64,000 nucleotides of DNA, taken from positions 15,673,382 to 15,737,381 of the forward strand of contig CM049317.1 in assembly GCA_026874595.1 (NCBI GenBank), written 5' to 3'. This DNA comes from Sipunculus nudus. Its lineage: Eukaryota > Annelida > Sipuncula > Golfingiida > Sipunculidae. The notes under the pieces are model-generated. The model saw nothing but the letters and a program-made list of their open reading frames with translations. It searched no databases and had not been told where the DNA came from. The translations under genes were made by a program, and so were the position numbers. Shown here one piece after another: positions 24,441-36,200 of this stretch (position 1 is the first letter of the stretch; each line of letters starts with the position of its first letter).

Positions 24441-25411
24441 TACATTAATATAAAGTGCTCTCTGTACGGTAATGGTTTTTACCTACCTGGTAAATAAATA
24501 CATAACATTATACATTTATCAACTCATCCGTGTGATGTATTGCATCGTGTATTATATGTACTCGGCACTTATGTAAAAGCGGATTTAAATAATGGATGCG
24601 ACGTGGCGTATGACTTAGATCGTAGTCATTTGTCGTTGTTAATGTTACTATAAATTATAATGATACAGTACTAACTAGTCGTTTCATCTTTGATGGATCA
24701 TTAACATTCCTAACTCACATTAGTAATAAAGTTCTTACTGTATGATCAGTCATACTCGAATATGTTTGACTTGTCATAGTTAAAGGTCGCACAGAGGCCC
24801 TTATGTTTGTACTTAATAATGTTCATTTCCTGGTAAATTCATGTAAATATTGCTCTTATTCGTGTAGATAATCACTCGCAATTTATATTTCTTTGAAACT
24901 GGTGTTTCCTTTGTGACTCACACATCATATATAAGAACAGAAGATTTGAATATTTAAATGAAGTTAACTAATAACAAAGCAACAAAAATAAATAAATAAA
25001 TATTAATTTATAACCCGTAAAACTTCAAAGGCAAAGACACCCAATTCCAAACAAAAGATAGATCTCTGTTTCATAAAGTGACTTTCTTCCTAATTCATTT
25101 TTTATCAACAAATATAAAAATATATAAAAAAGTATTAAAAAGTGGGATTTTTTTTTCATTAGGAATTGTTTTTAACGAGATGAAAATTCAGTAGGTATCC
25201 TGCTGTCTCGGGACAGTGGATGGGGCTCTATGGTTGATTAATCGATTCGTGAGCTGCTGCGGTAACCGAGTTGTTCCACTTCTGCATTGCAGTCCAAGTG
25301 GTATATGTCGTCAAGCAATTATTATATCGTAAACCGACGAAATATTAAATAATTAATTCATAATTGATGCAGATGACAATCTTATACCGGCAGTTTTTTT
25401 TTCATTTATAC
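24441..25411. other. Unassigned AT-rich DNA
   Basis: No gene or partnered repeat is visible. Confidence 0.5.
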
Positions 25412-25589
25412 TTAACACGAGTGCGAGTCCAAGTTTGAGTCCTTGAGTTTCGAGTCAAAGTCCACTTCCTTCGAGTCATCTGGATACCAAGTCCAGGTCC
25501 TAGTTCAATGGAAATTTCTATGTTGAGATTATCATAAGTATTTTATGTTAGCTTAAACATACTTGAATGTATAATTACATTTAGCTCCC
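25412..25589. repeat. GAGTCC-rich dispersed repeat, copy 2
   Basis: Second full copy of the element at 361-531: a GAGTCC/AAGTCC hexamer run, then GAGATTATCATAAGTA, then TTTAGCTCCC. Same orientation as copy 1. Confidence 0.55.
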
Positions 25590-25942
25590 AGTGCAATATA
25601 GTCTTTTTTCCGGACTGTGCAATTTTCGTTCGTTGTAATATTCACTAATTTTGTATATAGTGACATGTTGTCAAGCACATTTAATTTAAAATTATAGTAA
25701 TTTCAGAGTTTCCATTGACCAAAGTCCTCAACTTTATTGGCAATTTTATTCTCACTTTTGAGGTGATAAACATTTCCCAGTCAGTTATCACAAATCTGTC
25801 TTTTGTGGGTTATTCATCTCCTTTACGAACTAGATAATACGTCATTTGCCAATCAGACAGCTGGCAAAAGACCTCTTTCAAACCTTTGATCAGAATATAT
25901 CTTATACTGGCTTACACATATAAAAAAAAAGTTAATTAATCT

Positions 25943-26068
25943 CTCGCTCTGCATTTTCTGTCTGTCCCTCTCTGTCTCTCTCTTTCGGCTGTCTCTCTGC
26001 CTGTCTCCCTGTATCACTTTCCGTCCTTCTGTCTCTCGCTCTGCATTTTCTGTCTGTCTGTCTGTCCC
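25943..26068. repeat. TCTG/TCTC tract with 90-bp duplicate
   Basis: An imperfect pyrimidine-rich tract of TCTG, TCTC and TCCC units. The non-simple phrase CTCGCTCTGCATTTTCTGTC occurs twice, about 90 bases apart, so the tract grew by segmental duplication as well as slippage. Confidence 0.85.
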
Positions 26069-26432
26069 TCAATCGAATCCTGTATTGACAGAGTGGTCCA
26101 TATTACTTTAACTGTAAATAAGCTCAGGTTAAGGAGTATTTTCTGTTTCCGAAAGCAGCTTGAAAAACTCGCTTAATTAAGACGGTAGGCTAATCACTTG
26201 TTGGCCTTTCCGCCTGGATTATGCTGAAGCATTTTCAGAAGGTTATTTATGGTAAAATCTCTCATTTACGAGTTTTGTGTCACCTTTAAGACTCCTAATG
26301 ATGACAATCCACGCCAGACAGACCGTAGTGGATGTGATGGCGATTGCACCATTTACATCATTATATTGCATCAATCATTTCTCTTGCTACTCTCCACAAA
26401 AAAAGGAGAGAAAAACCAAACCACTTGATCAG

Positions 26433-26466
26433 CCGGAAGAGCGACACGTGGTCTTAAAATGGCGGC
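26433..26466 (+). promoter_or_regulatory. Housekeeping-type promoter motifs (ETS, E-box, YY1)
   Basis: Within 34 bases there are CCGGAAG (26433-26439, ETS core), CACGTG (26445-26450, E-box) and AAAATGGCGGC (26456-26466, YY1 motif overlapping the start codon). These elements are typical of TATA-less metazoan core promoters, and YY1 sites often lie just at the start codon. Their spacing and orientation favour transcription on the plus strand. This is inferred from motif knowledge; nothing here proves a start site. Confidence 0.5.
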
Positions 26467-26535
26467 GCAGAAACCAGTCCTACCTGCCAAGTGGTCTGTC
26501 GTGACAGATGAAGATTTTTGAGCGCTTCGAAAGGT
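26459..26535 (+). pseudogene. First exon of an unknown gene, frame broken by one base
   Basis: The ATG in AAAATGGCGGCG opens Met-Ala-Ala-Gln-Lys-Pro, then AKWSVVTDEDF, and stops at TGA (26519-26521). The stop lies in a run of five T's. Read with one T fewer, the frame would stay open to AAAG|GTCAGT at 26531-26540, a plausible splice donor. The frame therefore looks like a normal first exon carrying a one-base insertion. Either the gene is decayed, the base is an assembly error in a homopolymer, or the reading is a chance 20-codon frame. The motifs just upstream and the start context are what make it interesting. The protein is not recognised and no second exon was identified downstream. Confidence 0.35.
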
Positions 26536-26539
26536 CAGT

Positions 26540-27081
26540 TGTTAATAATGCCCGATAAAAATGGCATTTACACGACCGGCACAGCTGGAGGAGAGAGTTC
26601 GGCAGTTAAAATGTATGATTCCAGCACGCAAATACTTGACCTATGATAAAATACTTCAGATTTAGGTGCGGCAATTTTGGCCCGATATTGGTAAAAAAGT
26701 ACCATGTACAAACGCTCAGGTATTTTTCAATGCATCAGGTATACCTTATTGTGTACAGTAGAGGTGGGTCAATGTCGCCTCAACATTGGTAAAATGAACC
26801 ATAAACAAACCACTAGACATATATAAAGACATTACGTATGCCCCACTTTCTAGATTATACATACTACGGGATATAGAGTGTATTTTCCAATTTTTGCCAT
26901 ACGAGTTTTACACTCACTTATGTCACAGAAGTCGAAGTTGGCGGGGGACATAGAAATAGTGACCCCCATTCCTGCAGTCTTTCCGTCCGTCCGTCCCCCC
27001 ATTCATCTTTTACGTTTTGTTCAAAGGAAAGTTCTTTTTATGGAAGTTGTATCTACTTTGATAAAAAAAATTGTAAAACAT
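26540..27081. other. Unassigned DNA after candidate exon
   Basis: No second exon can be defended. A short T/C-rich tract (TCCGTCCGTCCGTCCCCCC) lies near 26980. Confidence 0.45.
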
Positions 27082-27173
27082 AACATTACAGTATTTATTA
27101 ATTTATTAAGGTATAAATTAATAAATACTGTAATGTTTTGTTATGACAGATTTATTAAGGTATAAATTTGTCA
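27082..27173. repeat. Two adjacent hairpins with the same loop
   Basis: Hairpin 1 has a perfect 23-bp stem (27082-27104 with 27115-27137) around the loop ATTAAGGTAT. Hairpin 2 (27144-27153 with 27164-27173) has a 10-bp stem with one mismatch around the identical loop ATTAAGGTAT. The stems differ in sequence except for the two or three bases nearest the loop. Confidence 0.85.
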
Positions 27174-29159
27174 TTTGACAATTAGTGACAGCATAGCGCC
27201 GAAGAGCTTAAAACCTGCGTTTACAACATCCCCAGCAGTTCAAAAGCTTTGCAGCACATCTAATATAGCTAATTCTCAGCTGGTCTGCTGTGTTTTCAGC
27301 ACAGTTAAAGCATATACTGTGTATGTGTTCAAGACCTATGAATTTAAGCTGAATGTCTGCTCCCTCACTTACCATGTATAAAAACCTGTATTCTTCAGCA
27401 GGCAAAGAATAGAGATGCACTTAAATGATGAACCGGTTTAAAATGAAATTTGTTACATTATATTTTGCAAAATTTTGCAGAATGATAGCACTATCGGCAT
27501 TTTGCTTTTGAAGCATCATTTTTTTAGCTTACGGTATGCATTGTTTACAACATACAAAATTTCTGATCAAAACAAATTATTTGTATTATGTTATAATATT
27601 AATATAATAAAGAGTATACAACCAAAACAACCATAAACTCTTCATAAACACTAACGGAATATACAACAGAAACCTGTACCATGTTATTTATATGTTGTTT
27701 CAAAGTACGCCTACACGTATTTGGGCATGATTATTATTAAATGTTAATCAATAGGTTGGCGCCAGAGATGACCATCCGCATAACTGATAACGTCAAGGCA
27801 ATGTTTTACAGATCTATGCTCTCATGGTCTCGGCTCCTAACGAAATCTCGCGGGATTCTTCGAGACCCTGCTGGATAGTTAACTTAGATATGGGGGGAGA
27901 AGGGGCGTCGCCAGTCATATTTTCTTGTTTTGTTCTGTATTTTAGTCTAAAGAGGCTTCTTGCTTTGTAATCAACACTAAAAACAAAAAAAAAAACAAAC
28001 AAAATATAGTTTTGTATAAAAGCACTAAATGTATGGCATGCCCATTACCACTGTCACCACAGTGTCACAGTAGCAGGGTTGTTAAAGTAAATTTACCACT
28101 AGTTTAAGGACTCCCTTTTTCTTTTCCACAATGGTTTGCGATGTTTGAATTTGACTGATAGGACTCCTTTGCATAGCTGCTCTAGGCGGTATTATTGTTT
28201 TGTCGCTCTGTGGTTGGTGTAGCTCTAAGCACATTTACTAAAAAAAGGGACTGAATTTTGATTAACGTTTGTGGAGGATAAGGGTAATGACAAAAGAACA
28301 ATCCATTTTGGAATTATTTTAACCCGATTTAAGTTGGGAGGTAATCTGGGTCACTATAATACGATTTTGTCTTAAGGATTGGGATGGGTCAGGCGAGACT
28401 TTCGTATTTTACAAGTATCAGGGAAACTATATGCGATGCAGCTGGTTGGTGAACTGTGATACTCTCAGCTTGTATGAATGTGAATTTCGTGCTTACTCCT
28501 AAACACGAAAGTAATATTCCGGATCTGGGGATCAATGTAGATATTTAAAAAAACAATCTTAATATAATTTAAATTTAATTGGACATCTATTTAAATTGGA
28601 ACTAATCTAATCTAATAAAATTAAATGTAATCTAATAAAAATATAGTAATCTAATCAACACATACATATATACACACATAGATCCTGCATTGTCTATCAT
28701 TAAAATCACAATTTACTTCTCATTATACACATTATCAGAGCTTGCAGAGGATTCGGTTAGAGTCTACCATGCCATCTTCTACCTGACTCGTGGAATTCTG
28801 AAAAACGATAAAATTATATATTATGTAATTTACTAAATCATGAAGACATAATGTAAGGAAATGTATACTCACAATTAACACATATGTTTATAATACCCAT
28901 ATTTGATTTTTCTCCCTTTCACAAAGTCTTATGCATAAGTATCGATTAACTTTCATATATAATATATATATATATATATATATTTATATTATACTAGAGT
29001 AGCTATATATATTAAAGATGGGACAGTTGCAAAGTCATAATCATTGCATGAGGACGCTTATTTACTGAAATAAAATAAGTAATTTAGCGGTTACCCTTAG
29101 GGTAACAGAGAGCGGATGATGCTGTCTCGTCCTTTCCAGACGACAGGAAACTGCTGGAT
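27174..29159. other. Unassigned intergenic DNA
   Basis: An (AT)n run lies at about 28960-28982. A 68-codon frame (27175-27381) has two internal acceptor-like sites, but its TTG-free start and lack of motif leave it at chance level. Confidence 0.45.
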
Positions 29160-29206
29160 CACGTGACCCGGGGCAAGGAAGTCTCGACCCGAAATTCTCG
29201 CGAGAA
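29160..29206. promoter_or_regulatory. CACGTGAC plus TCTCGCGAGA motif pair
   Basis: CACGTGAC at 29160-29167 is followed 28 bases later by TTCTCGCGAGAA (29195-29206). TCTCGCGAGA is a conserved animal promoter element and CACGTG an E-box. The same two motifs lie 15 bases apart, in reverse order, at 53454-53486. No start codon with a long frame follows on the plus strand; a 76-codon open frame exists on the minus strand at 29236-29466 but runs toward these motifs. Confidence 0.4.
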
Positions 29207-30942
29207 ATAAACTTCAAATACCGTAACAAACTCGATTAATCTTGTAGAGTTCTGATGCCTTCTGAACCCCAGGAGTAGGCGTGTAAAGACTTGCCCCTAC
29301 TGTCAAGTAAAGCCCTATGAGTCTCACGGGGCTTGGCGATAAATGACCGTGAATTTATTGATCTCGTGTTGTCTCCCCGAGATCTGCACGAAAACGAGGC
29401 TGCAGTGTGTAGGGTTAGTTCTGTGACTGAATCCAAAGAATTAACACTAACTCTTCCCATGTGCATGATACCCGTTCATTTTTTTTCAAACTTTATTGCA
29501 TAAAGACTCCCTAAGGAGCACTTGATTGTATTTGTATGTGGTCATCGGAGACTTAGTTGCTCGGCTTATGTATATTTCTGTTTCATTTGGGGCCCACTTT
29601 GAAAGATCGCATACATGAAATTTATGGATTTCATTAAATGACAAAAAGGCAAATTTGTCGCATATGACTTATTTCCAAATAAAATTATCTTCTACGACAG
29701 ATACTTTCCTGTTCTGGAAGTCGTGCTTAGCCGTGGAAGGGAATATAAATGTCTTGCATCACAAATGGTATGTGTATATTAGATTATTTAATGTAATGTC
29801 AGTAAATGGTACAGAAAAACTCAGTGGTATCGTTATACATAAAACAATAAAATACTCATTGTATTTCATTAACAGTAGTTGTTGTACTGCATATCTATCG
29901 TGAAATACTTTTCCTTTTAATGCCAAATATGCATTAACATGCACGCACACTGTTGATCCATATAAGCAAACATGCACAAAAAAGGGATCTTTCACCTACA
30001 CGTTAGTAATGATAAAATAATGATTACTTTACAATATACACTGCTGAATCTATGTTTTAATAAACGGTGGTGACACTCAACCGTTGTCACGCAACCTCCT
30101 GAAGTAGTAAGAAGGATGCAAAATGTGTCCTAAGAGGGTTATATATCCCCCATTAAGCATGAGGACTTTGAGATTAATCTTCAAACGGTCTATCAGAAAT
30201 ATCACCAGTAAACTTAGCCTATTTCAACTTGGCTCATGGAAAACCGTCCCGCATAAACCCCGTCGAAATCCCCCAGACCTATCCCTTCGGATAATATGCT
30301 ATTATCTGTGATGGTATAATTTCTACATCTGTGTTACATTCTTATAAAATCTAATAATACGATTATTTGTTCTTTTTGAACATTGACGTTATGCATTCGA
30401 GACCCGAAGCACAAGCACTCGGACCGGTTGCAGTTATATCGAAAAACAGTTTAGAACCAGTTGACAAAGTAATGCAGTGAAGCAGAGAGCACTCTTCGTT
30501 ATTGGCGTGGTTCAAGAAGAACTGAAGTGTCCAATCAATTGATGTCACTTCATTTTCTGTTACCAATACTCCAGACAGCGTAGGCGCGTGGATAATTCAG
30601 TGCTGGGGAATATAATGATCTCTGCATGATGTCTTTAAATAATAGATACCAGATGTAAATAATGTAACGACCATTTGACCATAACATGTGAAAATTTGTA
30701 TTGTATGAATGCACAAGTAATGTATAGAAATTCAAGAAATATTTAATTCAAGAGTTCAAAATGGACAGGTAAGAATATTAATTTATATTTAGTTATACGC
30801 AGAGCTACATGTGTAAGAAAAAATATGGGGTAGACCCTAGCCTATATAAATTCCTTTTATCCCTAAAAATCACCTGTGGGTTCAAACCTGCAATGGTTTG
30901 TGTTAAAAGTCTGAAGACCGACCCACAAATGAAAGTATAATT

Positions 30943-30944
<2 letters not shown>
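29207..30944. other. Unassigned intergenic DNA
   Basis: The minus-strand frame 29236-29466 is GC-richer than its surroundings (Ser/Arg-rich, 76 codons) but has no recognised domain. The rest is AT-rich with nothing nameable. Confidence 0.4.

Positions 30945-30978
<34 letters not shown>
30945..30978. repeat. (GA)n microsatellite
   Basis: A pure GA run of about 34 bases. Confidence 0.95.
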
Positions 30979-30980
<2 letters not shown>

Positions 30981-33689
30981 TTTCTATGCCTGCTGGGCCG
31001 TCCTAATTAAATATAAGTAATATAGGTTCATTTGGGTGAAAGCATATTTTTGGTAAGACGAAGCCTCATGCGGTTCAGTCGGAAATGATAACAAGAAGGT
31101 CTAGACCAGACATCTGCAGAGATCAAAGATAAGGCAGATATCAAAACATATACGGCACCGCATTGTCTTCCGGTATTATCGAAGAAAACGTTTCCGTTGG
31201 AAATTACGTGGATAATTGCTTCTAATTGCTTTCTCTAGTAATTAATTTATATATAGATAAAATGCAAGAAGTGTTCGGAGGGTTAATGGGTGACTTTTTA
31301 AGTGTGATTCCTTTAAATGCCAATGTACTTGACAAGCTTTACAGTAGCAACTTTTTCGTTGTGTGTTTATATGTATCATATAAATTCAAGGGAAAATGTC
31401 ACTTGATTCTCTTTGGGTTGATAACATAATCCTGTCCAAATTATTGGATAATAGCTGGGTGGTTTAGCGAGTTATTCATCTGCTTTACTGGTAGAAAATA
31501 TGTGATTTCTGGATATATCGTGAAATTTCACGAAGGATTAATCACAGCGCCATCTATCGTCTATCGAAACCCCGTCCTTTGCGAATTCTGCCGAAGTCGC
31601 GCGGACCTTTCCCAGAGCTTGGAGACGTAAAACTCTTGTTGATTTTATATTCTCCAGGATTTAAATATCAAGATTTTCGCAAAAGGAAATTATCGCGAAC
31701 ATGAAGCTTTCGTGAATAATAAATGCGAATAGTCATTTTTCTATTATATATACGTAACCAAGCGAAGGTTTAAAGACAAAACGTGGATTATATTATAACA
31801 TATCATTTTTGTAACCTGTAAATCAGAGATTTACATTATTTATTTCATATTGTAAAGGCAAATTTACAGTTGTCTTGATTTAGCTGGGCGGCAATGGTCA
31901 GTGGTTGCTGCAGGAGCCAGTTTTGGTTCATTATTGGACCCCCGAGGACAGGAAGATATTTCGAGCGTCAAAGATGCTTACCCCCCGCATCCGTGAAGGC
32001 CCTGATTCCGAGATCGAAATAGACAATGTGAGTCAGTTTCTTTATATGTGGTAGTTAAAGGCGTGGTGTCAATTTCCTGTTTTGATATTTAGCGGAGGTG
32101 TCAATCTCACCTTTCTCTCTTGTGGTTACAAGCTTTTTCTTCGGAAAAAGAAGAACTTTATGGGGAGAAGTTTGATTCAAGACAATAAATGTAACGTTGT
32201 ACAAAAAGGCCAAAATGTCAGGCTTAATATAGATATTATATACAAGATACGAGAACGACCAAAGTTTTACGCAGCACTTTTGATAGATAAGAAAAGCAGT
32301 GACTGATGAAAGAAAGAGAGCCTGAAAGAAACACGGTACGTTTAACCTGGTGAGCTCACTCAAAAGAAAGCTGAAATAGATACCTTGCATAACACACCAT
32401 GTAAGAGCTCGCAGTTTTAATATTTCACCTGAGCGTGTTCGATTGAACGTTTTCTGTCGCTTCAACTGTTTGCTTAAACAACGACGTCATTCTTCGCCAG
32501 AATATTCGCAAGAATATGTACTTAACTACAACAGCAATCTTTCATAACGCAAAATTGTTGTTATTGACCTTTTTTCCTTTGCAAACAATGTTTTGAAGAA
32601 CTAAGAAGGCCCATTATTTCTTTAACTTTTGCATGGCTGTCTTTTGCTGCAAAAATATGGGAACTAGGATATTATACCGTTAATTAAATCGGCCATATTT
32701 TACGTCCTGTGCCGTTTTCTTCCCTTTTTTCTCCAGAGGAGAGCTATATATAAAGTAAGCCAGCTCTCCAGGCACACTATTTTAACTTGTTGAGCCCCCC
32801 CCCCCCCTCAACCCTGCTTCTCAAAGATCCTGTTCAGTATCAGGCGATCCTCAGAGGTCGGAATAATGAAAAGTTAAGTGAGTGAAATACCCAGTCTGCC
32901 GAGAACACACAATATAACATTATATTTTCAGGAAATTCCCTTGTAACCGCCTCAATTCAAAGTTCTACCCGCATTCGACCGTAAGAATTATATTATATTC
33001 TGATAAAATCAGTAACACAAAATTTGCCATCTGTACGTGCTTAAACCGGCTTCTCGACTGCGGGAAGCCTTAATTTTCCCACAATTCATTCCTAGAGTTG
33101 CCGTTAAACCACGTTTCCTCTCGACCATTAGACAAAAGGGTCTGCATCAGTTATGGAGAACTATTGTTTACACATGAGCTCTGGTTGATTAATTAAAGGG
33201 AAAATCAATATTTACTGTATACATCAGGAGAACTGAAAGCAAATAAAAGCTTTCCAAAAGTATGACTTAGCCCGACCAAGAACATTTCGGATTGTGTGGT
33301 CGCGAGTTTCCCCCGTGGATATTGTCAATTAGGCTCCAGCTTCCTGTTTATCTATTACAAAAGGTAACAAGTAAGGCTATATAAATGTTCTTATTCAGGG
33401 TAATCAAGCACTTAACAATTGAGGATGCATTGGTTGAACTTCGCCTGCTGGTCAAGGCGTTAGAGGTCAGGGCAATGAGTCCTCGCTTTGAACCGGAACC
33501 TAAACGAAGGTGGCATCTCAATTTAACCTGCGAGATTCGCTCAAATATTTTAACTTTACTTTTTTGACTGGTTTATTTCTAGCCCTGCATAAAAATTGAA
33601 ATGGAGAACAATAAAATATTATCCATAACGTTAATTACCGCCAACCTCTTTAAGTTGATTAGCAATAACCCATGGACCAAGCTTTCCTA
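30979..33689. other. Unassigned DNA with a 13-base C run
   Basis: A C13 run lies at 32795-32807. A 136-codon minus-strand frame (32055-32465, TTG start, hydrophobic, AT-rich codons) is at chance length and carries no motif. Nothing else is nameable. Confidence 0.45.
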
Positions 33690-36200
33690 ATATGGTAGCA
33701 TGGTATTTTTACATGGTAACCTGTGAGCTAATGCGATGGTGTGGCGTCGTCCGTCGTCTGTCGTCCGTCGGTCGTCGTCTGTACGTTAACCCATATAATG
33801 TCGAAAACGACAGGAGCTAGCATCGCAATTTTTTTTTTGCAAAAAATTAGCCATCTGAAAAACTCTTTCGGATTTTGTTATTTTTTGGCTAACTACATTT
33901 TCTTAGATTTTATAGAGAAAAACTAAAAAAACTTTAAAAATCTTCTCCTCTGAAAAAGTCCAGCCGAATTTGTCAATATTTCACAGGAATAATCTCTTAT
34001 ACCTTCTCTCTTTGTTTGTTCGAATGTTTCAAGTTCGGTGAATTTTGGCCGATTTACAGGAAGTTGAACTTAGTCATTAGAATCTTAGAATCTCAGAAAT
34101 GGCCGGAGCTATCATCACCAAATTTTATGCCAGTGTTGGTCTCATGAATCATATTTGAAATTCAGGTATTGTGGCGCAGCCTACATTGACGTTTTTTGTA
34201 CGGGGGTTATTGGTCATCTGTACATTAACCAATAATTTCTCAGGAATAGCAGGAGCTAACATCCCCAAATTTTATGCAATGATCTGTCTCATATCAAATT
34301 ATCTGTATTTACTTAGATTTTATAGGGAACATGCTGAAAAACCTTTAAAAGTCTTGTAAACGGTCCAGCCAAATTGTTCAATATTTTACAGAAATGATTC
34401 CCGAGGCGAGCCCTCTCAAGTTTGTTCAAATGGTTTGCGTTTGATGAATTTTGGCGGAGTTACTAGAATCTGAACTTAGTCATTTTGCCAAGTAAGCATA
34501 CTGACATATCAATCTCAGAAATGACTGGAGCAAGCATCACCAAGTATTTTGCAAATGTTGGTCACATGACTCATATTTGAAATTGCAGATTTTGTGGCGC
34601 CACCTACATTGACCTGTTTTTTATGGGCAAAAACCTCATAATTTAAGCCTCTTCAAAGCTTTAAAATGTTTACGATGAAACTGTCAAGTTGAATCGTTCA
34701 ATTTTTCTCAAGAATTATCCTAGGACATGGTTCTTTCAATCATATAAGAATAGATTGAGTTTGTTGATTTTTTGGTGAGTTGTGAAAAGCTTAAGCTGGT
34801 CTTATAGCCATTATTAAGTCTATTTCAAATTGAGGACTGCAATAGTGTTCTTCTACAAAACTGGTGCTTCAATCATAACTTCTGTAACATTGCACAAAAT
34901 CTATTCTAAGGTGGCCTTTGATCAAGTTTACTTGAATGATTTTTGGCAGAATTATTGGACCTTTAACGATGAAAGGACTCTATCTTTTACTATTCTAAAT
35001 ATTTTGATAAAAAGTCTTATGAATTTGTCAGCTTGAAAAAAAAAACATTTTAGCCAAAGTCTTTCAGTATGTGTAAACAGATTTACTGACAGGTCAAGAT
35101 TGCGTCTGTATCTTTAAATAGGTTGAGAAAATGGGAACTGTTTCAGATTTGGCAACAGGTCAACACAGTTCATTCAGTGCAGCCAGATATATATCAAGAG
35201 TTCAATCAGTGCAGACAGGCACAAGGCATGTGATTACCTCATTGGTAGCATGTGATCACCTCATCAGTATCATGTGATCACCTCATGGGTGTCATGCCCC
35301 TCAGGGCTGCATGTGGAGCCAATCTGTGAGCTTATGCGATGTTGTGACTACTATTTCAGATTTGGCATCAGGCCAAAGGTCAGTCTGGATCTATTTGTAG
35401 CTTTGACAGACTGCCAACTGTATCAGATTAGGCAACAGGTCAAGAGTTCACTCTGTGGAGCCAGGCATAGGTCAAGAGTTCACTCAAAGCACTAACTGCA
35501 TTCTATTTATAGCTTTGCCACTGCATCATATTTGGCACCAAAATTCAACCTGGATCTATTTATAGCTTTGGAAGACTGCCAACCGTGTCAGATTATGCAA
35601 CAGGTCAAGGGTTCACTCAGTGCAGCCAGGTACAGGTCAAAAGTTCACTCAGTCTAGCCAGGTGCAGGTCAAGAGTTCACTCAGTGCAGTAGCTTGAGTC
35701 AGCGATTTGTCACAGTTCTCTCGGGGCAACTGCCTTTCTCACCTAAGCCTGGTCAGCCCAGTGCATCAGACTCATGGTAAGTTTGATGTATTGGCCTGAT
35801 AATTTAACCTGTCTGTGCGTCTTTGATGGCTTTCTCGTTCACAAGACAGGTGTCGCAACCTACAATGACTTTTGCACAGTGTATGTGCCTGCTTATTTCT
35901 ACAGAGGAACTTGATATATCAGCCTGAAATCGGGCATATGTATATATCTTTGATAGCTTCGTTGTATACAAGACTGGTGGTGCCAGCTACAATCATTTTT
36001 ATGTTGTGTGCACCCATGCCAGAATTTCAGCAGTGATATTTGTGTAATTGTTTCTTATTTTAAATGTTAAGCCCTGGTATTGTTCATATACATGTTACAC
36101 GTTTACTTGAAATGTAATGGTCCAGCATTGACGCATTATACCTGGTGTATATCCCATTGCACAGGTTCGCATTAGGCCAGTAGGCCTTGTTATAAAAAGT
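33690..36200. mobile_element. CGTC-headed 2.5-kb repeat with internal tandem units
   Basis: The left edge is ATGGTAACCTGTGAGCTAATG followed by a CGTCGTCCGTCG-rich stretch and AACGACAGGAGCTAGCATC. The right edge is CGCATTAGGCCAGTAGGCCT followed by TGTT. Inside, a sub-unit recurs about every 420 bases: GGAGCTARCATC, CCAAATTTTATGC, a TTTTGGC block and GTGGCGC(A)CCTACATTGAC, at roughly 33.8, 34.2 and 34.6 kb, with diverged copies near 35.85 and 35.97 kb. This edge pair and the ACGACAGGAGCTA phrase are familiar from bivalve genomes as a high-copy dispersed element. Its class (nonautonomous DNA or Helitron type) is not known to me for certain. No transposase frame is seen. Confidence 0.6.
35140..35700. 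repeat. Degenerate tandem repeat: GGTCAAGAGTTCACTCAGTG
   Basis: The phrase CAGGTCAAGAGTTCACTCAGTG, or close variants, recurs at least six times, interspersed with GCAGCCAGG and GGATCTATTTATAGCTTTG blocks. It lies inside the 33690-36200 element and accounts for most of its expansion on the right side. Confidence 0.8.

Noticed and set aside
32055-32465. 136-codon hydrophobic frame on the minus strand
   Set aside because: Starts at TTG, has AT-driven hydrophobic residues and no motif; a chance frame is the simpler reading.
35140-35700. CRISPR-like array (repeated GGTCAAGAGTTCACTCAG words with variable spacers)
   Set aside because: Spacer lengths are irregular, the repeats are degenerate, spacers themselves repeat, and the setting is eukaryotic. 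It is a decayed tandem repeat inside a mobile element.
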